Shown in pieces: positions 1 through 6,497 of a stretch of DNA of 15,049 nucleotides; position 1 is the first letter of the stretch; every line of letters begins with the position of its first letter. This DNA is from an uncultured Gemmatimonadaceae bacterium (GTDB lineage: Bacteria > Gemmatimonadota > Gemmatimonadetes > Gemmatimonadales > Gemmatimonadaceae): contig CATPBD010000225.1 in NCBI GenBank assembly GCA_955652265.1, positions 1-15,049 of the forward strand, read 5' to 3'. The translations under genes and the position numbers were made by a program. A model generated the notes under the pieces. It saw only the letters and a program-made list of their open reading frames with translations. It had not been told where the DNA came from and did not search any database.

Positions 1-81
1 ATCCTTCTGCCCGTTGTCAGGTGTGATAAAGCCAAAGCCCTTTGCATCGTTGAACCACTTCACTTTGCCGGTCGTACGCAT
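1..81 (-). CDS. Cold-shock protein (CspA family), 5' part only
   Basis: Only the first 27 codons lie in the window; the gene continues past the left edge. The visible protein begins [20 protein letters not shown]. This matches the start of the small OB-fold cold-shock proteins, with the KWFN strand followed by the RNP1 RNA-binding motif KGFGFI at residues 14-19. Family members are about 65-70 residues long and bind single-stranded RNA and DNA as chaperones in the cytoplasm. The ATG at 81-79 is preceded by a good ribosome binding site (CAGGAG, about 6 nt upstream), which supports this start. It is transcribed away from the gene at 268-693, with a leader region of up to about 186 nt between them. 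The family assignment is secure. Which paralogue this is, and whether it responds to cold, cannot be told. Confidence 0.93.
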   Translation of the reverse strand, partial: MRTTGKVKWFNDAKGFGFITPDNGQKD

Positions 82-146
82 TCCCTGCTCCTGAAAAATT
101 TGTGTCTTGGGGAGCGGAGAAACGCCCGACCCTCGACAATCTGATA

Positions 147-168
147 TGCGGGTCTCACTAACCCCGCA
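147..168 (-). promoter_or_regulatory. Inverted repeat in the leader region of the cold-shock gene
   Basis: TGCGGG at 147-152 and CCCGCA at 163-168 form a perfect 6-bp inverted repeat with a 10-nt loop, about 65 nt upstream of the csp start codon. Cold-shock genes often carry structured 5' leaders, so a leader hairpin is one reading. An operator, or chance in GC-rich DNA, are others. No U-tract follows on either strand, so it does not look like an intrinsic terminator. The rest of 82-267 shows nothing I can name; I found no convincing -35/-10 pair. Confidence 0.3.
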
Positions 169-267
169 CTGGGACTTGAGAAGGGAAGCACGGACCTTCG
201 CCCGCCCTGCCCAGCTCGACTTGGCTGAAAAAATAGCAAGGACCGGCTGAGCAGACAATAGACAGAT

Positions 268-693
268 TTAAGTCCCTGTTCTGTGGACCCCCGTTACGAA
301 ATACTCCGTTTCGCCAAAGCAGGAGGTTGGCACTCCTCTGTGCTGGTCATAAGTCAGTGAAACCTGCTTCCCGGCATTCTGCTCGATCACCTTGGCAATC
401 GAGTCGTTCCGAACCGTAAACGCGAAGATCTGCGGCATTGTGCCGGGGAGATTTGCCATCGCCAGCTCACCCTCCCAGGTCTTACAAATCCATCCTTTCT
501 TCGAAATCTTCTGGACGTATCCTGCCCGCTCCCCTGAAGAGTACGTGTAGCCGAGGGATACCCAGATCCAGAGTGAAATGATGACCGCGGGAACGAGAAC
601 AAGAATAAAGAGCACAATGAACACCTTACGATGCTTCCTCTTGACAGCGATAGGTGCAGCTGGTGTAGCGGAGGTATCGGGGGTATCGGCCAT
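268..693 (-). CDS. Small single-pass membrane protein of unknown function
   Basis: The 141-residue protein has a short Ala/Pro/Thr-rich N-terminus and a basic patch (KRKHRK, residues 18-23). One strongly hydrophobic segment follows at about 24-48, and then an extracytoplasmic domain of about 90 residues. The charge pattern suggests the N-terminus is inside. After the membrane segment comes the block [19 protein letters not shown] recall similar text from short membrane proteins in Bacteroidota and related phyla that databases sometimes mislabel as 6-phosphogluconate dehydrogenase. Nothing here supports that enzyme: there is no Rossmann motif and the protein is far too short. Two cysteines outside the membrane, C70 and C125, could form a disulfide. 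The ATG at 693-691 has a plausible ribosome binding site (TGGAG, about 6 nt upstream). The gene is divergent from ispG, separated by only 42-96 nt. Function unknown. Confidence 0.8.
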   Translation of the reverse strand: MADTPDTSATPAAPIAVKRKHRKVFIVLFILVLVPAVIISLWIWVSLGYTYSSGERAGYVQKISKKGWICKTWEGELAMANLPGTMPQIFAFTVRNDSIAKVIEQNAGKQVSLTYDQHRGVPTSCFGETEYFVTGVHRTGT

Positions 694-735
694 CTAAGCT
701 CCAGAAATGCCGGGAAGGGAAGTTCGCGGGTCAAC

Positions 736-2025
736 ATGCACCGCTCGGACCAGGGAATTAGCTTTCAAAATCATCATGCGCAAGCCGACATGCCGACCGT
801 AACGCGAAGACCAACAGCATCCGCGATAGTAGGCGACGTACCGATCGGGTCCGCCTATCCAATCGCCGTACAGTCGATGACCAACACCGACACCGCCGAC
901 GCATCCGCCACCTCTCTTCAGGTCGCGGAACTCTGGCACGCCGGAAGCAGACTCGTCAGAGTCACGGTCAACAATGACGATGCAGCACGAGCGGTGCCCG
1001 AGATCGCCAGTAGACTCGCCGATATGGGTGTTTCGGTCCCTCTGATCGGCGATTTCCACTATAACGGTCATTTGCTCCTCGCCCGATACCCGGCTACGGC
1101 GCGTGTACTCGCCAAGTACCGCATCAATCCTGGAAATGTCGGTGGAAAGCGTCGCGACGAAAATTTCCGGACGATCATCCAGGTTGCACTCGACAACGAC
1201 AAGCCCGTTAGAATCGGAGTCAACTGGGGCTCCCTCGATCAGGATCTTCTGACCTCGCTGATGGACGCGAACGCGCAGAGTGCAGAGCAGCGCACTGCAA
1301 AAGAGGTCTATATCGAGGCCATGATCCAGAGCGCTCTGCGCTCCGCGGCGATTGCGGAGGAGATGGGACTCGGACACAACCGCATCATCATTTCAGCAAA
1401 GGTTTCCGGCGTCCAGGACCTGATCGACGTCTACGGACAACTGGCGGCTCGCTGCGACTACCCATTGCATCTTGGACTCACCGAGGCTGGGCTCGGCTCA
1501 AAGGGAATCGTCGCCAGCACTGCGGCACTTTCCATCCTCCTGTCCGCAGGAATCGGCGACACGATCCGGGTTTCGTTGACCCCGCGCCCGGATGGAGATC
1601 GCACCGAAGAGGTACGCGTTGCTCAACAGATTCTTCAGTCGCTCGAGCTCCAGAACTTTAATCCCCAGGTTACTGCATGCCCGGGTTGCGGTCGCACCAC
1701 ATCGACATTCTTCCAGCATATGGCTGAGGACATTCAGACTTATCTGCGGGACCAAATGCCGGCATGGCGGAAGCGGTATCCAGGAGTGATCGACATGAAG
1801 GTCGCGGTGATGGGCTGCGTCGTGAATGGGCCTGGGGAATCGAAGCACGCCAACATTGGCATCTCGCTGCCCGGTACTTTCGAGGAGCCTAAGGCTCCGG
1901 TTTACGTCGACGGCAAGCTGATGGTCACCCTCAAGGGGGAGACGATAGTGCCCGAGTTTCTGAAGATACTCGACGACTATGTCGAGAGGACTTACGGTAG
2001 GGCTGCTGCTGGTGTTACGGTCTAG
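736..2025 (+). CDS. ispG: 4-hydroxy-3-methylbut-2-enyl diphosphate synthase (flavodoxin/ferredoxin-dependent)
   Basis: IspG (GcpE) converts 2-C-methyl-D-erythritol 2,4-cyclodiphosphate to HMBPP, the penultimate step of the MEP isoprenoid pathway, in the cytoplasm. The N-terminal TIM-barrel is marked by VGDVPIG...[12 protein letters not shown] and by [14 protein letters not shown]. The C-terminal Fe-S domain has CPGCGRT and [10 protein letters not shown]. Counted from the ATG at 790, the cluster ligands are C297, C300, C343 and E350. The spacing from C343 to E350 is the 7 residues seen between E. coli C305 and E312. The start is uncertain. The ATG at 736 gives 429 residues and has purine-rich DNA upstream; the ATG at 790 gives 411 residues and begins MPTVTRRPT, closer to usual family starts. 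The longer open frame back to 631 would overlap the divergent membrane-protein gene and is unlikely. The stop overlaps that of the convergent HD gene at CTAG. Confidence 0.95.
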   Translation: MHRSDQGISFQNHHAQADMPTVTRRPTASAIVGDVPIGSAYPIAVQSMTNTDTADASATSLQVAELWHAGSRLVRVTVNNDDAARAVPEIASRLADMGVSVPLIGDFHYNGHLLLARYPATARVLAKYRINPGNVGGKRRDENFRTIIQVALDNDKPVRIGVNWGSLDQDLLTSLMDANAQSAEQRTAKEVYIEAMIQSALRSAAIAEEMGLGHNRIIISAKVSGVQDLIDVYGQLAARCDYPLHLGLTEAGLGSKGIVASTAALSILLSAGIGDTIRVSLTPRPDGDRTEEVRVAQQILQSLELQNFNPQVTACPGCGRTTSTFFQHMAEDIQTYLRDQMPAWRKRYPGVIDMKVAVMGCVVNGPGESKHANIGISLPGTFEEPKAPVYVDGKLMVTLKGETIVPEFLKILDDYVERTYGRAAAGVTV

Positions 2026-2642
2026 CTGCCAGGTGAGTCGGCGAGCTTGAGAAGCTCACCGGAAACACGGTCGAGTTCCGTCATGATCGGAGCCGCAAAG
2101 CCCACCTCGCGGAGTCTCTCGTAAACCTGTCGATACCAGCGTGCGGTTCCTGTTTTTCCACCGCTGAATCGGCTCCAGACCGTCCCCGGATCGACCGTTC
2201 TCCGCAAATCTGCGACGGTGGACGATGCGTTGTGAATTTTGTCCGCCGCACAGACCCAGCGCGCTTCTTCGCTCGCCGTTCCCAGGCGGTCGAGGTAATC
2301 GAGTTTGCGCTCGTCTGCTGAGAGTTCCACTCCCTCATCATCGTGCCGTCGATACGTGATGGCGAGAACCGTTTCCAGGACCGTCACGCCGAATTTGTCG
2401 GCGATGCGTTGTTCGAGCATCTCTCGTGTGTAGCCATCGCGAACGCAGTCTTCGACAACGTCATGCAGGATCCCCGCTACCACTGTGTCGTTGTCGCGTC
2501 CGTAACGCGTCAGGATTATTGCCACATTTGCCGGATGCGTCAGGTAGGGAAGCCTCGTTCCCTTTCGCACCTGTCGATCGTGATGTTTGGCCGCGAACGC
2601 GAGCGCATGGTTGATGACGTCCGAATAACCTGCGGCTGTCAT
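2022..2642 (-). CDS. MESH1/SAH-type HD-domain phosphohydrolase (probable (p)ppGpp hydrolase)
   Basis: This 206-residue protein is essentially one HD domain of the RelA/SpoT hydrolase type, with no synthetase, TGS or ACT domain. Visible motifs, in order, are HDRQVRKG...PYLTHP with H36, [10 protein letters not shown] with H60-D61 and E64-D65, and CAADKIHN with D134 and N138. The metal ligands H36, H60, D61 and D134 match the Mn-binding set of MESH1-like small alarmone hydrolases. Such enzymes remove the 3' pyrophosphate from (p)ppGpp in the cytoplasm, and some also act on NADPH. I chose the ATG at 2642 because it forms an ATGA overlap with the stop of the upstream sulfoxide reductase gene, implying translational coupling. 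A GTG at 2663 would add seven residues (MVRDREA). The C-terminal 60 residues are helical and less conserved. The substrate is inferred from the family and not shown; another nucleotide is possible. Confidence 0.88.
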   Translation of the reverse strand: MTAAGYSDVINHALAFAAKHHDRQVRKGTRLPYLTHPANVAIILTRYGRDNDTVVAGILHDVVEDCVRDGYTREMLEQRIADKFGVTVLETVLAITYRRHDDEGVELSADERKLDYLDRLGTASEEARWVCAADKIHNASSTVADLRRTVDPGTVWSRFSGGKTGTARWYRQVYERLREVGFAAPIMTELDRVSGELLKLADSPGS

Positions 2643-3133
2643 TGCTTCACGGTCGCGAACCACGACACGAGTTGCTCGAGTCCCTTTTGATCTTCTTCAT
2701 TGAAAGCATCGAGTTGCTCAGAATCTACGTCTAGAACGGCAAGTAGATCACCCCGCGCTCCGAGAACCGGGACGACGATTTCGGAACGTGAGCGGGCATC
2801 GCAGGTTATGTGGCCGGGGAATTTATCCACGTCGGGAACGATGACGGTTCGCATTTGGGCGGCGGCAGTTCCGCATACTCCGCGACCGAAGGTGATGTCG
2901 AGGCAACCCAGAGATCCCTGGTAGGGTCCGACGCGAAGGAGCACTGCCGGCTCTATGACTCGATAAAAGCCGGTCCACAGATGTCCGAAGGCATGATGAA
3001 CGAGCGCGGCGATTGTCGCCATTGCTGCAATTGGGTCAGCGATGCCATCAAGAATCGCCTCACAATGTCCCTGCAGCTCCATATATGCTCGAGCTTTGGG
3101 AACCCCTCTTAGATCGGGAATTGTTTCTGCCAT
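2639..3133 (-). CDS. Free methionine-R-sulfoxide reductase (GAF-fold, MsrC/fRMsr type)
   Basis: The 164-residue single GAF domain carries the signature of free methionine-(R)-sulfoxide reductases: GPYQGSLGC, FGRGVCGTAA, VPDV..FPGHITCD, SRSEIVVP and LDVDSE. The three catalytic or resolving cysteines are C77, C87 and C111. Their spacings of 10 and 24 are the same as C84, C94 and C118 of the E. coli enzyme. The enzyme reduces free Met-R-sulfoxide in the cytoplasm using thioredoxin-type reductant, in defence against oxidative damage. The ATG at 3133 begins MAETIPDLRG. It sits 6 nt after the stop of the upstream Wzc-like gene, with only a weak purine patch (CCGGAA) before it, so coupling to upstream translation is likely. 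Its own stop overlaps the start of the HD gene. Because all three cysteines are kept, I call it an enzyme and not merely a GAF sensor. Confidence 0.93.
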   Translation of the reverse strand: MAETIPDLRGVPKARAYMELQGHCEAILDGIADPIAAMATIAALVHHAFGHLWTGFYRVIEPAVLLRVGPYQGSLGCLDITFGRGVCGTAAAQMRTVIVPDVDKFPGHITCDARSRSEIVVPVLGARGDLLAVLDVDSEQLDAFNEEDQKGLEQLVSWFATVKQ

Positions 3134-3139
3134 TTCCGG

Positions 3140-4864
3140 CTACGGCGCCGTTGCAAGCTCTGGGTGAAACGCTTCCGATTGTCGTGTTGACCCGAGCATT
3201 TCCTCGCGTGTTTCGAGTTGCGGCATCTCGGCATCCCAAAGTACGAGACCGTGAATGCGCATGTCGGCGCCGCGCAGACTGTCTACAGCCGTTTTCAATC
3301 CTCCGACAGTTGTATGCGCGATTCTCGCACAGAGTATTACGTCAGGCGCAGGTATGATGCTGCTTACACTCCGTTGAACGTAGCTCGTGGGAGCCGCGAT
3401 GATGATGAAATCATAGCGGCGCTGCATCCGGGTGAGCTCTTTCTTGACTTCTTCCACCACGCTTGACTCCGGTAAACCGGAGCGTCGAGTCCCGCTCGGA
3501 AGCACATCGAGTGGTCTGTCGCGACCAATCGTGGTCGGTACGATAGCCTCAGGCCACGTTGCGCCTCCGGTAATGATTCCAGAGAGGCCAGGATCTGGCC
3601 TGATCCGCAGCACGCTCGCAACACTGCAGGTGGTGGGATCGACATCGACGAGCAGCGTGCTCCTCGCCTCGTAAGCGGCGGATGCGGCGAGGTTTGCCGC
3701 AACAGTCGCGACGATGCCTGGGTCATCGCCTGTTATCGTGACGATAGGCACGCTTGCCTCCACTGACGCAATGTGGAGGTACAGAGTCCGATAGCTCTCA
3801 GAGACGACATCGATCAACGGCGGTGCTTCGACATCCGCTTGGCGGCGGCTTCGCTCCACAACGACCTCGGGCGGCTTGATCACCGTGAGTACGCGCGCGC
3901 CTGTTACCAGCTCCGCTTCACGCGGATCGGCAATGTGCGGTCGCTTGAGCTCCGTTCCGAACGACGCGGCAAATCCAACTGCCAGCGCCAGAACGACTGC
4001 TGCTGCGAGCATCGCCCATGGTGGAGCTCCGACGTTGGCTAGCTCGCGCGCTCGCGCAGTTTCCCGATCGATGCGCGTGTTCTTGCTGCTGATCTGATCT
4101 ACCTGTCGGGCGGCTGTGTTGTAGTTCTGCTGTACTGTCGCGCGTTGTGTAAGGAGCTTTGCGGTATCCACCGTAATAGTCGGTTTCACCACAGTCGCCG
4201 GGGTCGGCCGTATCAGTGCGAGTTTGCCTCTGATCTCGCCCCTCTTTGCATCTGCGATCGCCTGTATGGAACGACCGATGGCGTTAGCCCTCGAGGTCAG
4301 TGCCAAATACACCGGATCGACGGTGCCTACTGCTCCAAACGCATTTCGATCGCGCTCTATGCCCGCGAGAGAGTCAAGGAGAACTCTCACCTTCGGATCC
4401 GCAGCAACCTCAGGAGATGCCGCCAGAGCCCGGTACGAGGTCGGAAGGGGAGCATTCTCCGCGCGATCAATCAATCGATTCAAGGTCGTCAGTTCGGCGC
4501 CGAGAGAATCGCGTTGCGCGCGCACAGCCGGAGGGAACGTATCAATGACCGGTGCCGGAACCGGATTAGCTGCACGCCGTGCTGTATCCAGCGCGGAATC
4601 GACAGCTGTCAGCTCCGCCAGGTATCGATCTCTCGCTGCCACAGCAGGCGAAGAATCGGTCCTCGCCTCCATCTGTGCCGCCACCGCCAATGCCTTACGT
4701 GACGCGTTCCGGGGAACAAGCACGAATGCTATCAGCGCGGCGATGAATACCACACCGCCCACGATTCCAAACACGAGAACCCGCCGGAGCGCATTCCTGG
4801 CGCGGGCCGCCATCCAGAGGTAGGCTGAGCCTCCGCTCATCCGTGCAATGCTATGAACGTTCAT
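3140..4864 (-). CDS. Wzc-like chain-length/BY-kinase family membrane protein with degenerate ATPase motifs
   Basis: The 574-residue protein has the layout of polysaccharide co-polymerases fused to a bacterial tyrosine-kinase domain. TM1 is at about 29-50, a periplasmic part rich in predicted helix at about 51-280, TM2 at about 282-302, and a cytoplasmic P-loop-NTPase-like domain at about 345-545. The domain is recognisable from LLVDVDP (404-410, the Walker A' position), DPGLSGIITG, LDVLPSGT and YDFIII (484-489). The nucleotide site is damaged. The P-loop region reads TGDDPGIVATVAANLA (378-393), without the GKS/T. The Walker B position continues into A-A-P where D-x-P is usual. The tail has no tyrosine cluster. 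It therefore probably does not bind ATP normally or autophosphorylate, and may act as a scaffold in exopolysaccharide or envelope work. No Wzx, Wzy or glycosyltransferase lies nearby. The start at 4864 has only a weak ribosome binding site; the ATG at 4840 is an alternative. Confidence 0.82.
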   Translation of the reverse strand: MNVHSIARMSGGSAYLWMAARARNALRRVLVFGIVGGVVFIAALIAFVLVPRNASRKALAVAAQMEARTDSSPAVAARDRYLAELTAVDSALDTARRAANPVPAPVIDTFPPAVRAQRDSLGAELTTLNRLIDRAENAPLPTSYRALAASPEVAADPKVRVLLDSLAGIERDRNAFGAVGTVDPVYLALTSRANAIGRSIQAIADAKRGEIRGKLALIRPTPATVVKPTITVDTAKLLTQRATVQQNYNTAARQVDQISSKNTRIDRETARARELANVGAPPWAMLAAAVVLALAVGFAASFGTELKRPHIADPREAELVTGARVLTVIKPPEVVVERSRRQADVEAPPLIDVVSESYRTLYLHIASVEASVPIVTITGDDPGIVATVAANLAASAAYEARSTLLVDVDPTTCSVASVLRIRPDPGLSGIITGGATWPEAIVPTTIGRDRPLDVLPSGTRRSGLPESSVVEEVKKELTRMQRRYDFIIIAAPTSYVQRSVSSIIPAPDVILCARIAHTTVGGLKTAVDSLRGADMRIHGLVLWDAEMPQLETREEMLGSTRQSEAFHPELATAP

Positions 4865-5007
4865 GACTCAAAGATTTACGGACTGAGGTGCGCACGCGAG
4901 AGTCCGATCCGGCTGGAAAGCCTCGACGGTACGAAGGAAGTCAGGCTTGAGTTCCTATCCGACATCGACAAATGCAATCTAAGCGCCGTCTGAGAAGCAG
5001 AGAATAA

Positions 5008-5044
5008 CAAAAAAAAAAACGGCGAGAGCTGCCCCCCCCGCCGT
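5008..5044 (-). terminator. Intrinsic terminator after the cupredoxin gene
   Basis: On the minus strand, ACGGCG, a G-rich loop and CGCCGT (arms at 5039-5044 and 5019-5024 in plus coordinates) are followed directly by a run of 12 T (5008-5019). This lies 20 nt downstream of the cupredoxin stop codon. G-U pairs can lengthen the stem inside the loop. The loop contains eight G in a row. Position, strand and T-run all fit a Rho-independent terminator. Beyond it, 4865-5007 is the upstream region of the Wzc-like gene, in which I see no clear promoter. Confidence 0.8.
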
Positions 5045-5063
5045 CTTCCACGCTCCAGCAAAA

Positions 5064-5594
5064 CTATTGAACCGTGATTACGCCCTTCATGCCAAGCGCC
5101 AGGTGCGGAACACAGTGATAGGGGTATTGGCCAGGCTTGATCTTTCCGAAAGAAACGGTGATGGACTCTCCCGCATTCATCTTCATGTTGCTCGAGAAAT
5201 CGCCCATCTTGTCGGTGCCCATGTTCGCATTCAGCTGATCCCTGACATCAGCCGGGACAGTTGCCGGGTCGAAGGCAACGTTGTGCGGGCCGCCGGTCAC
5301 AACTACGAACTTGGCCCCGTCTCCCTGCTTGACGGAAAAATTCGCGGGCTCGAAACGGTAGCCCTTGGTATCGCCGACCATCTTCACTTCGTGGATCGTG
5401 CCCGTTATTGGGGCCATTGCCACTGCTCCCGCGGTGGTACTCCCAGGCGTAGTGGTTGTAGTAGTGGTAGTCGAAGCGGAGGAAGCCGACGTATCGACCG
5501 CAACGTGTGTAGTGTCAGCAGGCTTCTTCTCTCCACCTGCACAAGCGCCAAGCGCAATTATTCCAGCAGCAATCACGAATCCATGGAACCGCAT
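5064..5594 (-). CDS. Plastocyanin-like blue-copper lipoprotein
   Basis: The 176-residue exported protein starts MRFHGFVIAAGIIALGAC; the lipobox L15-G-A-C18 predicts lipidation at C18 and anchoring in the envelope. A linker rich in Ala, Ser and Thr (about 26-60, with eight Thr in a row at 42-49) leads to one cupredoxin domain (about 63-176). The likely copper ligands are H104 (GGPHNVAF), C161 and H164 (YHCVPH) and M169 (LGMKG). The C-x2-H-x4-M spacing equals that of plastocyanin (C84, H87, M92). It should carry electrons between redox partners outside the cytoplasm; the partner is not in the window. The ATG at 5594 is preceded by GGGAGG about 10 nt upstream, and this start gives a proper signal peptide. 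A start at 5630 would add a non-signal extension. A perfect CRP-type palindrome lies 67-84 nt upstream and a terminator follows the gene, so it is probably a single-gene transcript. Confidence 0.92.
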   Translation of the reverse strand: MRFHGFVIAAGIIALGACAGGEKKPADTTHVAVDTSASSASTTTTTTTTPGSTTAGAVAMAPITGTIHEVKMVGDTKGYRFEPANFSVKQGDGAKFVVVTGGPHNVAFDPATVPADVRDQLNANMGTDKMGDFSSNMKMNAGESITVSFGKIKPGQYPYHCVPHLALGMKGVITVQ

Positions 5595-5660
5595 CGTATC
5601 GAGGCCTCCCAGAGCCGTACAGTAGTGCATAAATAGCAGTAGACTTCCTTACAGCAGAGA

Positions 5661-5678
5661 TTGTGAATTTATTCACAA
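5661..5678. promoter_or_regulatory. CRP/FNR-family operator-like palindrome
   Basis: TTGTGAATTTATTCACAA is a perfect 18-bp inverted repeat: 7-bp arms around a 4-nt centre. It contains TGTGA-N6-TCACA, the classic half-site arrangement of CRP-type regulators. It lies between two divergent genes, 67 nt upstream of the cupredoxin start and 69 nt upstream of the hisA start. On the cupredoxin side, TATTTA (plus 5630-5635) could be a -10 box. That would place the palindrome about 45 nt upstream of transcription start, near the usual activator position. This promoter assignment is a guess; the palindrome itself is directly seen. Confidence 0.6.
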
Positions 5679-5746
5679 GCTCGCCAACATGCAATCTCGC
5701 CGCCTTTGAATCTCATGATTCGTGCCCTGAACGTCTGCGACGCCGG

Positions 5747-6460
5747 ATGATCGCAATTCCTGCGCTCGACCTGAGAGGGGCGGCTTGCGTTCAGCTCGCA
5801 GCTGACTCGTACGACAAGGAGTTGTTACGCATCCCTGATCCAGTCGGTGTCGCACGCGCTTGGCGACAGTACGGATTCCATCACCTTCACGTTGTTGACC
5901 TCGATGGAGTCACGGGACGGGGGAACAATATCCCGGAGATACAGGCGATTCTTGCTGCCACCGATGCAGAAGTTCAGGTCGGGGGAGGAATCAGGAGCCA
6001 AGGGTCAATCGATCGAATGTTGAACAATGGTGCCCAACGTGTGGTGATTGGAACACGAGCGCTTGAAGATCCCGATTGGCTCGTCGATATGAGCACGGAA
6101 TTCCCCGGATGCATCGTCGTCGCCGCCGATGTTCGCGATCGAAGGATCCTCTCCCACGGTTGGACCTACACGCACTCCAAGCTCGTGCTCGACTTGATCG
6201 AAGAGCTTAACGGCTTGCCATTAGCTGGCGTGTTGGTGACTGCAGTGCACCGGGAGGAAGCCATGCTAGGAACCGACCTGCCGCTGATGGAAGACGTCGC
6301 CGAAGCAGCAGAATTTCCAGTTTTTGCTTCCGGCGGACTGGGAAGCCTTAACGATCTTCGTGCTCTTGCGGATCGCGGCGTTGCCGCCGCGATAGTCGGC
6401 ATGGCCCTGTACAGCGGTACGATGGATCCCCGAGTTGTCGCCGAGGAGTTCGCGGAGTAG
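5747..6460 (+). CDS. hisA: Phosphoribosylformimino-5-aminoimidazole carboxamide ribotide isomerase (HisA)
   Basis: HisA is a cytoplasmic TIM-barrel enzyme that performs the Amadori isomerisation of ProFAR to PRFAR in histidine synthesis. The 237-residue protein starts MIAIPALDLRGAACVQL, with catalytic D8 in the expected place. The first phosphate-binding half has VDLDG and VGGGIRS. The second catalytic aspartate is D128 (AADVRD, before HGWT), and the second phosphate site is ASGGLGSLNDL and AAIVGMALYSG. The loop usually read as TDI-x-RDG after strand 6 is TAVHREEAMLG here (165-175), a notable divergence, although T165 is kept. A TrpF/PriA-type bifunctional enzyme is less likely but not excluded. 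I rejected the in-frame ATG at 5663 because it lies inside the CRP-like palindrome and adds a 28-residue extension unlike the family. No other his gene is nearby. The stop is 37 nt from the convergent M16 gene. Confidence 0.9.
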   Translation: MIAIPALDLRGAACVQLAADSYDKELLRIPDPVGVARAWRQYGFHHLHVVDLDGVTGRGNNIPEIQAILAATDAEVQVGGGIRSQGSIDRMLNNGAQRVVIGTRALEDPDWLVDMSTEFPGCIVVAADVRDRRILSHGWTYTHSKLVLDLIEELNGLPLAGVLVTAVHREEAMLGTDLPLMEDVAEAAEFPVFASGGLGSLNDLRALADRGVAAAIVGMALYSGTMDPRVVAEEFAE

Positions 6461-6497
6461 CCGAGCGTGTCGTAGCCCTCTCCAGCTACTGATCCCG

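Noticed and set aside
694..1377. Minus-strand open frame of 227 codons opposite ispG
   Set aside because: The opposite strand encodes clear IspG motifs through the same bases, and this translation is low in recognisable structure.
4145..4823. Two long plus-strand open frames (185 and 199 codons) opposite the Wzc-like gene
   Set aside because: They are antisense to a well-supported gene, rich in Arg, Ser and Cys, and show no recognisable motif; they look like codon-bias shadows.
4876..5061. Minus-strand open frame of 61 codons between the cupredoxin and Wzc-like genes
   Set aside because: It runs straight through the terminator hairpin and the 12-T tract, giving low-complexity FFFLLF and poly-Arg/Gly translation, with no ribosome binding site or family resemblance.
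5453..5476. Threonine-repeat codons in the cupredoxin gene as a possible microsatellite
   Set aside because: The codons are mixed (ACT, ACC, ACA), so it is not a pure nucleotide repeat, and Thr-rich linkers are common in lipoproteins.
5067..5636. Plus-strand open frame of 189 codons opposite the cupredoxin gene
   Set aside because: The minus strand has lipobox and copper ligands; the plus translation is Arg/Ser-rich with no motif.
5708..5721. Short inverted repeat GAATC-TCAT-GATTC upstream of hisA
   Set aside because: The arms are only 5 bp and match no regulator consensus I know; chance is likely.
6472..6489. Small inverted repeat (GTAGC and GCTAC, 8-nt loop) between hisA and the M16 gene
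   Set aside because: The stem is only 5 bp and no U-tract follows on either strand, so I do not call it a terminator.
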